Shown in pieces: positions 8,827 through 18,123 of a DNA stretch of 64,000 bases (its first letter is position 1; the number at the start of each line of letters is the position of its first letter). Origin of the DNA: Bacteroidota bacterium (GTDB lineage: Bacteria; Bacteroidota; Bacteroidia; Bacteroidales; Lentimicrobiaceae); assembly GCA_009773455.1 (NCBI GenBank), contig WSXU01000009.1, positions 147,229 through 211,228 on the forward strand, given 5' to 3'. Both the position numbers and the translations under genes were made by a program. Below the pieces are notes generated by a model that was given only the letters and a program-made list of their open reading frames with translations, was not told the DNA's origin and searched no databases.

Positions 8827-9681
8827 TCAGAAACCGGTAAGTGCCTTCCTGCGGATCGAATACTTCAATGAATCCGGCTTTTTCGTGCCATCTCCATACA
8901 ACGCCAATTCCCAGTCGCCATACATTGCATTGGGCAAAACAATGAACTTTTGTCCGAACAGCTTATTCAATCTGTCAACTTCCGCTGATCTGAAGACCGG
9001 ATCCTTCTTCTCAAAAATATCCGAGAAATCGTTCAGGTTATCACCAAAAAGCAGAGAAATATGATTTTTCCGGAGCAATTCCTGTCTCCTGGGTTCTTTA
9101 CTGTCGACAGAGGTACGCATCATCAGATGCTCCCCGTCGGCATCAGGAAAGCCAAGATCATTCAGATTTTTAAGTGTTGATTCTTTTAGATGTGCTTTTC
9201 TGTTCGTCACGTAATAGATGCCAAGTCCGTTGGCTTTGGCGTATCCCAGGAAATCAAGGGCACCGGGTATTGCCTTTGCAGCAGCAAGATTACACCATTC
9301 GTCCCAGTATTCAGGATATGAAGTTCCTTCCAGTATGCTTCTGGCCTGGAACGGACTATTGTCCAGAACGGTTTCATCAATATCCAGGACAATGATTCTG
9401 TGTTTATCAACGGTTTTATCTGTCAGATCCTTATCCAACATCAGCTTACCCAGATGAAAGGCCTGATAACACAAAGCACGGTATTCTCCTGACTTTTGCT
9501 GATACAAGGTAGCCAGCACCATATGCTCATTCCTGACAGCAGCCTGGGTGTCTGACTTAACAGAAGAAGGTCCTATGACAGTTTCCTGCGAATTATTATC
9601 CCTGCCGGTTGAACCGGAATCCTTTTGTTTACAAGAAACAGCGAGTGAAAAAGCAACAATAAAAAAGATAAAATTTCTCAT
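8827..9681 (-). CDS. Lipoprotein 5'-nucleotidase / acid phosphatase, e(P4) family (HAD superfamily)
   Basis: A surface or periplasmic phosphatase that probably releases phosphate from nucleotides. Residues 1-16 are a signal peptide and LAVSC ends in the lipobox Cys17. A low-complexity linker follows, then a class-B-like HAD domain with the catalytic motif VLDIDETVLDNSP (Asp100, Asp102), the VTNRK motif 2 region, and the late acidic motif GDNLNDFSD. The length of 284 fits the e(P4)/HEL family. In Haemophilus such proteins dephosphorylate NMN; here only broad phosphatase activity can be claimed. It lies directly downstream of the PFOR terminator and is transcribed in the same direction. Confidence 0.88.
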   Translation of the reverse strand: MRNFIFFIVAFSLAVSCKQKDSGSTGRDNNSQETVIGPSSVKSDTQAAVRNEHMVLATLYQQKSGEYRALCYQAFHLGKLMLDKDLTDKTVDKHRIIVLDIDETVLDNSPFQARSILEGTSYPEYWDEWCNLAAAKAIPGALDFLGYAKANGLGIYYVTNRKAHLKESTLKNLNDLGFPDADGEHLMMRTSVDSKEPRRQELLRKNHISLLFGDNLNDFSDIFEKKDPVFRSAEVDRLNKLFGQKFIVLPNAMYGDWELALYGDGTKKPDSLKYSIRRKALTGF

Positions 9682-9690
9682 ACCGGTTAT

Positions 9691-9720
9691 AAAAATGAAG
9701 CCGGGAAAATTCCCGGCTTC
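9691..9720 (-). terminator. Terminator of the PFOR gene
   Basis: An 11-bp stem, GAAGCCGGGAA / TTCCCGGCTTC, with a 2-base spacer is followed on the minus strand by a T-run (A-run at 9691-9695). It separates PFOR from the phosphatase gene. Confidence 0.85.
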
Positions 9721-9750
9721 AAAAGTACTTATTCCATGAACGATTGAATA

Positions 9751-12700
9751 CTATATATGGGAAAAATTTGCATCTGCCATACGTTTATAACTGTAGTAGC
9801 GCCATTTTGCATTTTCTTCAGCGGCAGCAAACAGTTCAGTGGCTTCAACCGGGAACGACTTCTTCAAGGAAGTATACCGGACTTCACTTTCGAGGAACGC
9901 CTGGAATTTACTGAAATCAGGTTCCTTTGAGTCAAGCTGGAACGGATTTTTACCCTCTTTTTCGAGCAGCGGATTGTAGCGGTACATTGACCAGTAACCT
10001 GCTTCTACGGCGTTTTTCTGCTGTTCATTGCCTTTGCCCATTCCGGCCCTGATACCATGGTTGATACATGGAGAATAAGCAATGATCAGTGATGGTCCGG
10101 GGTAAGCTTCAGCCTCGCGCAAAGCTTTGAGGTATTGCGACTGATTTGCTCCGATAGAAACCTGGGCGACATAAACATAACCATAACTCATGGCCATCAT
10201 ACCCAGATCTTTTTTCCTGACTTTTTTACCACTGGCGGCAAATTTTGCAACTGCTCCGACAGGGGTTGATTTCGAGGCCTGTCCACCGGTATTTGAATAT
10301 ACTTCGGTATCAAGAACCAACAGGTTAACATCTTCACCTGATGCAATCACATGGTCAAGTCCGCCATAGCCGATATCATAGGCCCAACCGTCACCACCAA
10401 ACATCCAGATTGATTTTTTAATGAAATACTGCTTCAGTGCCAGTAGTTCTTTAGCAACCGGAGCGGTTTCCTTTTCAAGCAACGGTAACACTTTTTCAGT
10501 GGCAACTCTTGATCCTGCTGCATCGCCCATAGCGCTGATCCATTCCTCACAGGCTGATTTCAGCTCTGCCTTAAAATCACCGCTGAGAATTCTTCCCATG
10601 CGATCGGCTATCCGGCTGCGCAGTTTTGAAACCCCGGTGGCCATCCCGAATCCATATTCAGCATTATCCTCGAAAAGTGAATTGGCCCAGGCAGGTCCTT
10701 CACCATTCGCATTTTTTGTGTAAGGCGTAGAAGGAGCAGAACCACCATAGATGGAAGAACATCCGGTAGCATTGGCAACCATCATACGTTCTCCGTATAG
10801 CTGGGTAATCAGCTTGATGTAAGGTGTTTCACCACAACCGCTGCAGGCACCCGAGAATTCAAACAACGGTTGTGCAAACTGGCTGTTCTTAACATTTTGT
10901 TCCTTAGGTGCAATGGTATCCTTATAGGTTACCTTTTTCGAAATGATGTTCCAGAGATTATCCTGCTCCATCTGGCTGTCGAGCGACTCCATAACAAGTG
11001 CCTTTGTTTTTGATGGACAAACATCAACACAGTTTCCACAACCAGTGCAGTCGAGCGGGCTCAGCTGAATCCTGAACTGCAATCCTTCGAAGGTTTTGGG
11101 AATTGCCTTTAATGAAGGTGTTCCTTCCGGAACCGACTTCATCTCCTCTTCACTGATGAGGAAAGGACGGATACAGGCGTGAGGGCATACATACGCACAC
11201 TGGTTACATTGAATACAGTTCTCATGAATCCACTTCGGAACAGTAACGGCGATGCCACGTTTTTCATACTCGGTTGTACCGGCAGGGAAAGTACCATCTT
11301 CTCGGCCAATGAATGCACTGACAGGAAGATCGTCACCTTTCATTGCATTGATGGGCTCTACAACATCACGGATAAAATCAGGTAAATTCCTTGTATCTGC
11401 TTTCTTAACCGGAACCAGTTTCTTCCATGCTGCAGGCACTTCAACCTTAATGGCCTCTCCGCCTTTATCAATGGCAGCATTGTTCATTTTTACAATTTCC
11501 TCACCCTTGCGGCCAAAGCTTTTTGCGATGGCTTTTTTCATATGGTCAACAGCAAGTTCGTATGGAATTACACCGGAAATCTTAAAGAAGGTAGACTGCA
11601 TGATGGTGTTGGTTCGTCCGCCAAGACCGATTTCTTCAGCAATGGCTGTTGCATTGAGCACATAGAATTTAATCTCATTTTCAGCAAGATACAATTTCAT
11701 ATGATCAGGCAGGCGATCCATGGTTTCTTCAACACTCCAGATGCTGTTCAGCAGGAAAGTACCACCCTTTTTCAGACCTTTCAGCATATCGTATTTTTCG
11801 AGATATGCCGGAACATGGCAGGCAACAAAGTCAGGTGTGTTAACAAGATAGGGTGATCTGATGGGTTTGTTTCCAAAACGGAGATGTGAAGTGGTTACAC
11901 CACCCGACTTTTTGGAATCATAGGCAAAGTATGCCTGGCAATATTTTTCGGTGGTATCACCAATGATTTTTATCGAATTCTTGTTAGCTCCAACAGTTCC
12001 GTCGGCGCCGATTCCATAGAATTTAGCCTGATAAGTATCCTTATCGGCCAAATCTATTTCAGGAAGCAATGGAAGTGATGTAAATGTTACATCATCAACG
12101 ATACCCACAGTGAACCTGTTTTTTGGTTCAGCACTCTTCAGGTTGTTGATTACCGACATAATCATGGCAGGAGTGGTATCCTTTGAACTGAGACCGTAAC
12201 GTCCGCCTATTACAAGCGGCTTATCCGGCCTGTCGTAGAAAAGATCCTTCACATCAAGGTAAAGAGGTTCGCCATTGGCTCCGGGTTCTTTTGTGCGGTC
12301 GAGAACGCAGATACGTTTTGCACTGGCAGGCATAACCCTGAAGAAGTATTTGGCTGAGAACGGCCTGTAAAGGTGTACAGAAACCAGACCAATCTTTTCC
12401 CCTTTGGCATTCAGAAAGTCGATAACTTCCTTAATTGTATCGGTGATGGATCCCATGGCTATGAGTACATTTTCAGCGTCCGGAGCTCCATAATAGGTAA
12501 ACGGATGATACTCACGGCCGGTGAGTTTTGTAATCTGCTGCATGTAATCCTCAACAATATCGGGAAGTACATCATAATATTTATTGGCTGCTTCGCGCGA
12601 CTGGAAATAAATGTCAGGATTCTGCGCAGTACCGCGGGTTACAGGATGTTCAGGATTAAGGGCACGATCACGGAATGCCTGAAGGGCATCCCAGTCGAGC

Positions 12701-13287
12701 AATGCTGCCATATCTTCGTTTGTTGGGGCTTCAGCTTTCTGGATTTCGTGTGAAGTTCGGAAACCATCAAAGAAATGGAGGAAAGGAACCCTCGATTTTA
12801 TGGCTGCGAGGTGGGCGACCCCGGCTATGTCCAGAATCTCCTGAACACTGCCGGTTGCAAGCATTGCAAATCCGGTTTGCCTTGTGGAATAAACATCGGA
12901 ATGATCACCGAAAATAGATAAAGCCTGGGCAGCAAGACTACGGGCCGAAACGTGAAATACACCCGGAAGTAATTCACCGGAAATCTTGTACATATTCGGG
13001 ATCATAAGCAACAGACCCTGGGATGCAGTATAGGTTGTGGTTAAAGCACCCGATTGCAGTGATCCGTGAACAGCACCGGCTGCTCCGGCTTCAGACTGCA
13101 TTTCGGTTACTTTCACTGTTTCACCGAAGATATTTTTACGACCGAAAGCTGCCCATTCGTCAACATATTCAGCCATGGTAGAAGAGGGTGTGATTGGATA
13201 AATGGCAGCCACTTCACTAAACATATAAGCGATGTGTGCAGCGGCATAATTTCCGTCACAGGTAACAAAATTTTTCTTTTTTGTCAT
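9751..13287 (-). CDS. nifJ: Pyruvate:ferredoxin (flavodoxin) oxidoreductase
   Basis: Oxidises pyruvate to acetyl-CoA and CO2 and reduces ferredoxin, the main source of reduced ferredoxin in fermenting anaerobes. The single 1178-residue chain has all domains of homodimeric PFOR in order: N-terminal pyrimidine-binding domain (AYMFSEVAAIYPITPSSTMAE), transketolase-C-like domain, EKR linker region, two [4Fe-4S] motifs (CIQCNQCAYVCPHAC and CTGCGNCVDVCPS), the extra cluster Cys (SGACSGCGE) and a TPP domain (GDGWAYDIGYGG and NTGGQASKSTP). Nothing is missing. The reduced ferredoxin it makes is the expected electron donor for the bifurcating hydrogenase encoded 20 kb away. A promoter-like element and own terminator suggest a single-gene unit. 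Confidence 0.98.
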   Translation of the reverse strand: MTKKKNFVTCDGNYAAAHIAYMFSEVAAIYPITPSSTMAEYVDEWAAFGRKNIFGETVKVTEMQSEAGAAGAVHGSLQSGALTTTYTASQGLLLMIPNMYKISGELLPGVFHVSARSLAAQALSIFGDHSDVYSTRQTGFAMLATGSVQEILDIAGVAHLAAIKSRVPFLHFFDGFRTSHEIQKAEAPTNEDMAALLDWDALQAFRDRALNPEHPVTRGTAQNPDIYFQSREAANKYYDVLPDIVEDYMQQITKLTGREYHPFTYYGAPDAENVLIAMGSITDTIKEVIDFLNAKGEKIGLVSVHLYRPFSAKYFFRVMPASAKRICVLDRTKEPGANGEPLYLDVKDLFYDRPDKPLVIGGRYGLSSKDTTPAMIMSVINNLKSAEPKNRFTVGIVDDVTFTSLPLLPEIDLADKDTYQAKFYGIGADGTVGANKNSIKIIGDTTEKYCQAYFAYDSKKSGGVTTSHLRFGNKPIRSPYLVNTPDFVACHVPAYLEKYDMLKGLKKGGTFLLNSIWSVEETMDRLPDHMKLYLAENEIKFYVLNATAIAEEIGLGGRTNTIMQSTFFKISGVIPYELAVDHMKKAIAKSFGRKGEEIVKMNNAAIDKGGEAIKVEVPAAWKKLVPVKKADTRNLPDFIRDVVEPINAMKGDDLPVSAFIGREDGTFPAGTTEYEKRGIAVTVPKWIHENCIQCNQCAYVCPHACIRPFLISEEEMKSVPEGTPSLKAIPKTFEGLQFRIQLSPLDCTGCGNCVDVCPSKTKALVMESLDSQMEQDNLWNIISKKVTYKDTIAPKEQNVKNSQFAQPLFEFSGACSGCGETPYIKLITQLYGERMMVANATGCSSIYGGSAPSTPYTKNANGEGPAWANSLFEDNAEYGFGMATGVSKLRSRIADRMGRILSGDFKAELKSACEEWISAMGDAAGSRVATEKVLPLLEKETAPVAKELLALKQYFIKKSIWMFGGDGWAYDIGYGGLDHVIASGEDVNLLVLDTEVYSNTGGQASKSTPVGAVAKFAASGKKVRKKDLGMMAMSYGYVYVAQVSIGANQSQYLKALREAEAYPGPSLIIAYSPCINHGIRAGMGKGNEQQKNAVEAGYWSMYRYNPLLEKEGKNPFQLDSKEPDFSKFQAFLESEVRYTSLKKSFPVEATELFAAAEENAKWRYYSYKRMADANFSHI

Positions 13288-13347
13288 ATCAGTAAGTATT
13301 TAAAACGCTCATTAACAAGTACTCCCAGATAATTCTGAAAAGCACGG

Positions 13348-13380
13348 CAAAATTACTTATTTATCGAGTATCTGATGCAA
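13348..13380 (-). promoter_or_regulatory. Bacteroidota-type promoter of the PFOR gene
   Basis: Read on the minus strand: TTG (13380-13378), a 22-bp spacer, then TAATTTTG (13355-13348). It lies about 60 bp upstream of the PFOR start. The remainder of the 430-bp gap 13288-13717 to the divergent DHODH-like gene shows no convincing gene or RNA. Confidence 0.5.
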
Positions 13381-13717
13381 TAAATGAAGAGGAATGCAGT
13401 GCCGCACCATCTATTTATAATGAATTTAATTAAGTTCCGGGCTAAAAATAATCACTCCGGCCCCACTCCTTCTTTGTCATTCCAGCCAATGATCCTGTAT
13501 TTTTGTTTTCTACCATCAACAGGAAAACCAGTCCGCAGGAATTGAAACTACTGAATATATGGTGGATAGAAATTTCTGAATTTTCGTTCATACAAATGCC
13601 TATTTTTATCGCTGAAATTTTATCATGAATTCGCAGTAATGTCGGAAACAAAAACCGTTAAAATTTTGTTAATTTACCTGAACCAAAGGAAAAACAAATA
13701 AACAAGGAGATCATTCT

Positions 13718-14731
13718 ATGTCAAAACTTTCTGTTAACTATATGGGTATCTCACTGAAAAATCCCATTATTGTCGGATCCAGTAACTTAGTCAATAGTGT
13801 TGAAATGCTTCACAAACTGCAGGAAGCAGGTGCTGCAGCCATTGTTTACAAGTCTTTGTTTGAAGAACAGATTCAACTGGAAAGTATTCAGTTCCAGGAT
13901 GAGATGGAATTGTATAATGAGCGGAATGCCGAAATGATCAGTCTTTTCCCGGGAATGGAACACGCCGGTCCTGAAGAGCACCTTTCAAAACTGCGTGAGG
14001 CTAAGGCCGCATTGAATATCCCTTTAATAGCAAGTCTGAACTGCGTTTTCACTGAGACCTGGGTTGAATATGCTGAACTGATAGAAAAAACAGGCGTTGA
14101 CGGTCTTGAATTGAATTTTTTCTCTGTTCCCCGCGATTTTCAAACTGAAGCAAAATCGATAGAAGATGAGCAGGTTTCCGTAGTAGAGCTTGTTTGCAAG
14201 AAAGTCAATATCCCTGTAAGTGTCAAATTAAGCCCGTTTTATACCAATCCGCTTCAGTTGATTTCACGGATGGCTAAAGCCGGTGCCAAAGCATTTGTGC
14301 TGTTTAACCGGATGTTTGAACCGGACATCAACCTTGAAACCCTTCAGCACAGTACGCCCTTTAACCTGAGTAATGAAGGGGATTATCGTCTGGCACTGCG
14401 TTATGCCGGTGTCTTGTATAAAAATACTGAAGCCTCAGTCTGCAGTTCTTCGGGCATCTATTCGGGTAGTGATATGGTAAAAATGATACTAGCCGGGGCC
14501 GATACCGTTCAGGTTGTAAGCGCTCTCTACAAACACAAACCGGAACATATCTCCAATATGCTGTCGGATCTTGAAAACTTCATGGACAAACACGGATTTG
14601 AAAATCTCAGCGCTTTCAGGGGTAAACTATCCAAAGCTATGGTTAAGGATCCCTACATTTATAAAAGAGCTCAGTATATTGATCTGTTGTTGCATTCAGA
14701 GCAGATATTCAGGAAATATCCGCTTGCATGA
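13718..14731 (+). CDS. Dihydroorotate dehydrogenase-like flavoprotein
   Basis: A 337-residue TIM-barrel protein related to class 1 dihydroorotate dehydrogenases: it opens with LSVNYMGISLKNPIIVGSSNL and has the VSVKLSPF strand and the phosphate-binding C-terminal segment GIYSGSDMVKMILAGADTVQVVSALY. True PyrD proteins have a catalytic Cys or Ser in a conserved loop which I cannot place with certainty; this subgroup is usually annotated only as DHODH-like and often sits beside PFOR, as here (divergent, 430 bp apart). A role connected to pyruvate or flavin redox rather than pyrimidine synthesis is therefore possible but unproved. It has a good Shine-Dalgarno (AAGGAGAT, about 8 bp before the ATG), unusual for this genome. 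Confidence 0.82.
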   Translation: MSKLSVNYMGISLKNPIIVGSSNLVNSVEMLHKLQEAGAAAIVYKSLFEEQIQLESIQFQDEMELYNERNAEMISLFPGMEHAGPEEHLSKLREAKAALNIPLIASLNCVFTETWVEYAELIEKTGVDGLELNFFSVPRDFQTEAKSIEDEQVSVVELVCKKVNIPVSVKLSPFYTNPLQLISRMAKAGAKAFVLFNRMFEPDINLETLQHSTPFNLSNEGDYRLALRYAGVLYKNTEASVCSSSGIYSGSDMVKMILAGADTVQVVSALYKHKPEHISNMLSDLENFMDKHGFENLSAFRGKLSKAMVKDPYIYKRAQYIDLLLHSEQIFRKYPLA

Positions 14732-14778
14732 TGTTTTCGGGAAAGATCAATAAATAAGAATATTGCTTATCATTACAG

Positions 14779-14811
14779 GCAGCTGTCTCAATAGAGGCGG
14801 CTGCTTTTTTT
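14779..14811 (+). terminator. Terminator of the DHODH-like gene
   Basis: An 11-bp stem (GCAGCTGTCTC / GAGGCGGCTGC, two G-T pairs) with an AATA loop is followed by seven T. It touches the stop of the convergent polyferredoxin gene. Confidence 0.8.
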
Positions 14812-16385
14812 CAGAAAGGAAAATCTTCTTCCGTTTTTTTAAGCTTAATTTCTTCCTGCACCGGCATATCGGCGAGGTGGTGAATTTCATTCCCCTCTAC
14901 AAAAATGGCCCTGTAAGGTCTGGTTGGGCAGGCATATTCACAGGCCCCGCATCCTACGCAAATCTTGTCATTTACTTCAGGAATGGTCAATTGTCCCCTG
15001 TATTTTACCATATTTACGGCTTTTGTCGGACAGTGTTCCGAACAGGCTCCGCAATCGGTGTTATCGGTATAAACAACACAATTCTCCTTAATAAAACGGG
15101 CTATACCAATTTGAGTGAGTTTCTTTACTTCAGGCAATAATGGCCTGATTGCTCCGGTAGGGCATACCTGTCCGCAAAGATCACATTCAAAATTACAAAA
15201 GCCGGAGTGGCTGTCCATATATGGCTGCAGAAAACCCTGAAGTCCGTATTGAAGGAATGAAGGTTGAAGCACCTGAGTCGGACATACGCTGATACACAAA
15301 TGACATGAAGTACAGGTACGGTTAAACTTCAAGTGACTTTCGGAGCCAGGTGGAGTTGGCACCTGCTTTTTTTCATCCTGAACAGTGGTAGGCTTTTCTC
15401 CCCCTTTTATGCGTGTAGCCATGGCCCTGGAAGTTATAAATGCAGAAAAAAGGAACATAGCCCTGAGTATGGTGCGCCGTTGGTTACCCGCTTCACGATC
15501 AACCGGTTTTGCTTTCAGTGTTTCTTTACCGGATGAATGCTTATAATATACCCCATCAGAAGGACAAACGTTCAGACAGTTGAAACAGGATACACATCTT
15601 GAAATGTCGACTTCCCTGCTTTTAACATCTATGCATTGTGCTTTGCAAACCCTGCTGCAATGCCCACAACTGTTGCACGCTTTCCTGTCGAGGGATATCC
15701 TGAAGAATGAAACCTTTGAAACAATGCCCAGAAGGGCACCAACCGGACAGAGTGTATTGCAGAAAAGTCTGCCGTGAAACCAGGATAGCCATCCCAGAAT
15801 TAGCAGAAAAACAGCTGAATAAGCAAAGGACGCTGCATAGAATCCTTTGTAATAAGTTTTTGCAAGCATAAAGACATTCCTGCTTTCCATGAAATCTGCG
15901 ACGCCGTTACTTCCAAGAAAGAACAACGGTCTGACAAGATTCGACATGATCCTTCCAAAATTACTGAAAGGATCAAGTAAGGAAATGAGAAAAGTGGTTC
16001 CGGCCAGAAAGGATATAAGCGATATTAGCAGAAGGGAATATCTTAAAAAGTAAGATGCTTTCGCATATTTCAATGGTTTTTGTCTTAAAAACCGCCGGTG
16101 GATCCATGAAATGATGTCCTGTATGGTGCCCAAAGGACAGATTCCGGCGCAATATATCCTTCCAAAAACAAGTGTTATCAGGATAACGACTAAAAAACCA
16201 AGGGTAGCGATTCCAGCCTGCACTGAAAACTTAATCAGGGAGGGTGTAAACTGAAGCCAGGTTACAGCATGAATGAATTTAGGTGGCAACCATTGAGAAG
16301 GGTTAATAAACAGGATAAGTGTCAGAAGCAGAAATACAATAGAAAGCCCGGTTCTTAATATCCTCAGCCAGGAATATTTATGCAT
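14811..16385 (-). CDS. Membrane-bound polyferredoxin (NapH/RnfB-like 4Fe-4S protein)
   Basis: A 524-residue electron-transfer protein. The N-terminal part has about five membrane helices with two NapH-type cysteine motifs (CAGICPLGTIQD and CNTLCPVGALLG). The remainder is soluble and carries many [4Fe-4S] motifs: CNSCGHCSRVCKAQC, CVSCFNCLNVCP, CTSCHLCISVCP, CDLCGQVCP, CGACSEHCP and CVGCGACEYACP. It probably passes electrons between a quinone or membrane partner and soluble clusters. It starts 1 bp after the stop of the DUF362 gene in the same direction, so the two are surely cotranscribed; this pairing is recurrent in anaerobes but its function is not established. Confidence 0.88.
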   Translation of the reverse strand: MHKYSWLRILRTGLSIVFLLLTLILFINPSQWLPPKFIHAVTWLQFTPSLIKFSVQAGIATLGFLVVILITLVFGRIYCAGICPLGTIQDIISWIHRRFLRQKPLKYAKASYFLRYSLLLISLISFLAGTTFLISLLDPFSNFGRIMSNLVRPLFFLGSNGVADFMESRNVFMLAKTYYKGFYAASFAYSAVFLLILGWLSWFHGRLFCNTLCPVGALLGIVSKVSFFRISLDRKACNSCGHCSRVCKAQCIDVKSREVDISRCVSCFNCLNVCPSDGVYYKHSSGKETLKAKPVDREAGNQRRTILRAMFLFSAFITSRAMATRIKGGEKPTTVQDEKKQVPTPPGSESHLKFNRTCTSCHLCISVCPTQVLQPSFLQYGLQGFLQPYMDSHSGFCNFECDLCGQVCPTGAIRPLLPEVKKLTQIGIARFIKENCVVYTDNTDCGACSEHCPTKAVNMVKYRGQLTIPEVNDKICVGCGACEYACPTRPYRAIFVEGNEIHHLADMPVQEEIKLKKTEEDFPF

Positions 16386-16386
16386 A

Positions 16387-17304
16387 TCAGATTTTGATCC
16401 TGTTTATTGACAATTTATCCAGTGCCATGGAACCCAATTTCATCTCAGAAGCGATCTTAATATGCCTGATATCTTCCGGATTACTTCCGAATATTTTAGT
16501 TGCAGCAGCATCGGCAGCAACAATATCAGCTGAAACGATCATCTGCTTCATGTTAACCACATCGGCCACAGACACCCCCCTGGGTCCATTGCGCATCATC
16601 ACCCTGTAACCGTCGATGACATTCAGGGTTGGTTTGCGCCAGGAAACAAAGTCAGCGATGCATTGGTGCAGATCGTTGCGGTGCCAGTAGCCGCGGTCCC
16701 ATACAACCCCCATCAGATTTTTCATTGAAAGTGACAGGCTGGCTGAGCTGTGGTGTTTCAGCACAGGGACATTGATAAAAACATCAGAAGAAAGAATCAG
16801 CTCATGAACTTTGGCTTCCTTCAGATTCCTGCCACGGGGAATCTTCACAGTCTGATAATACCCTTCGGTATTTCCGGGCACGATTTTACCTCCTGCATCT
16901 TTAACCGCTTTCTCAATCCCGCTGTTTTTATAGCAAAGATTCCATTCGTCACAGGTGTTGTCGAATACGTAAACATTTGCAGCACCTGCATCAAGACAAT
17001 GCTTTACAATCCTGGCAACCAGTTTCGGGTTGGTATTACCCGCCCTTTCAGGTGGCACATCCCAGCCGATATTTGGCTTAACTACAACCTTCTGCCCTTT
17101 CTTTACATATCTGGTCATACCGCCAAGAGAGGCTATGGCCTTATCAAACATTACCTCCGGCAAGCCGTCACGGACAGCCACCAGATCCCAAAGGTCCTGA
17201 ACCGGGGCAGCAGACGAAAAATTAATCAGTCCACCGAAACTACCTGCTGTACCGGCGACCAGGCCAGCACTAACACCCTGAATAATAAAATCGCGACGCT
17301 TCAT
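16387..17304 (-). CDS. DUF362 domain protein with Tat signal
   Basis: The 305-residue protein begins with a twin-arginine signal (MKRRDFIIQG then a hydrophobic stretch), so it is probably exported folded. The remainder is the DUF362 domain (GQKVVVKPNIGWDVPPERAGN in two pieces, DNTCDEWN, VPVLKHHSSASLSLSMKNLMG). The biochemical role of DUF362 is not known to me; the export route suggests that it binds a cofactor. It is the first gene of a two-gene unit with the membrane polyferredoxin, which suggests that it is the extracytoplasmic partner of that redox protein. Confidence 0.85.
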   Translation of the reverse strand: MKRRDFIIQGVSAGLVAGTAGSFGGLINFSSAAPVQDLWDLVAVRDGLPEVMFDKAIASLGGMTRYVKKGQKVVVKPNIGWDVPPERAGNTNPKLVARIVKHCLDAGAANVYVFDNTCDEWNLCYKNSGIEKAVKDAGGKIVPGNTEGYYQTVKIPRGRNLKEAKVHELILSSDVFINVPVLKHHSSASLSLSMKNLMGVVWDRGYWHRNDLHQCIADFVSWRKPTLNVIDGYRVMMRNGPRGVSVADVVNMKQMIVSADIVAADAAATKIFGSNPEDIRHIKIASEMKLGSMALDKLSINRIKI

Positions 17305-17621
17305 TATCTAAGTATTTGTACAAAATCTGTTACAGTTCTTCGTCCAGTCATTAAATTTTCTGTAATACAAATATATATTTCTTCTGATCACAAAATGAAT
17401 AAATTGCCTTTCAACATTTACCATTCCTGATCAGATATTCAATTTTGCGGGTATTTGTCAGTAATCAGATAAAAAAGACCACGGGAATCCTGAGATCTGA
17501 AATAATTATTTCAAAAATTCCTGATGGAGGTTTGTTAAAAGAAAAAAATTACTTTTGTAAGATTCCGGATCAGGACAGACAAAATAGCGGGCGCTGATCT
17601 ACAACAAAAACCGAAACAACA
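17305..17621. other. Divergent intergenic region
   Basis: A 317-bp AT-rich gap between the leftward DUF362 gene and the rightward membrane-protein gene. TACTTTTG at 17550-17557 fits the TAnnTTTG -7 element and would serve the rightward gene with a leader of about 60 bases; I do not see a well-spaced TTG. No RNA gene or convincing riboswitch was recognised. Confidence 0.4.
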
Positions 17622-18122
17622 ATGACAGCAATTTCAAAACCTTTGATTATCAGGAGTATCGCAATAAATTCGGCTGCTATCTTGTTGATCTATTTTACTC
17701 CGGCCTTGTCGCATTTGCTGAATTTCCCCCTGTATCTGATCGAACCTATGCGACTCATACTGATATTAGCCATGGTTCATAGTAACAAAAGCAATGCGTA
17801 TCTATTGGCAATCTCTTTGCCGTTGTTTTCATTTGCCGTTTCCGGACATCCGCTGTTTTATAAGATGCTGCTCATATCAGCAGAGCTTGCTTTGAATGTC
17901 TGGCTATTCTTCCTTCTGTCAGTTAAACTAAAAAACAGTTTTTCAGCTATGCTGCTGTCGATCGTTGTGAGTAAGGCTGTTTATTACCTGCTGAAAGCCG
18001 GTCTGATTTCAATTGCGCTGATCGGACCGGGACTCTTTTCAACACCATTGTGGATTCAATTGCTAACAACACTTGTTTTCAGCATCTATGCCCTGGTTAT
18101 CTTAAAAGGGAAAACCACCTGA
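17622..18122 (+). CDS. Small integral membrane protein, possibly an ECF-transporter S component
   Basis: I do not recognise a specific family. The 166 residues contain about five hydrophobic helices (roughly 8-30, 38-50, 58-75, 82-100, 105-135 and a last one near 140-162, partly merged) with short polar loops and no large soluble domain. Size, helix number and the basic/polar loop HSNKSN resemble substrate-binding S components of energy-coupling-factor vitamin transporters, but no signature motif confirms it and no ATPase or EcfT gene is nearby. It ends 1 bp before the convergent receiver gene. Confidence 0.6.
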   Translation: MTAISKPLIIRSIAINSAAILLIYFTPALSHLLNFPLYLIEPMRLILILAMVHSNKSNAYLLAISLPLFSFAVSGHPLFYKMLLISAELALNVWLFFLLSVKLKNSFSAMLLSIVVSKAVYYLLKAGLISIALIGPGLFSTPLWIQLLTTLVFSIYALVILKGKTT

Positions 18123-18123
18123 T

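Noticed and set aside
13442..13651. 69-codon leftward open frame between PFOR and the DHODH-like gene
   Set aside because: No recognisable domain, signal or promoter, and an amino-acid composition typical of random AT-rich sequence.
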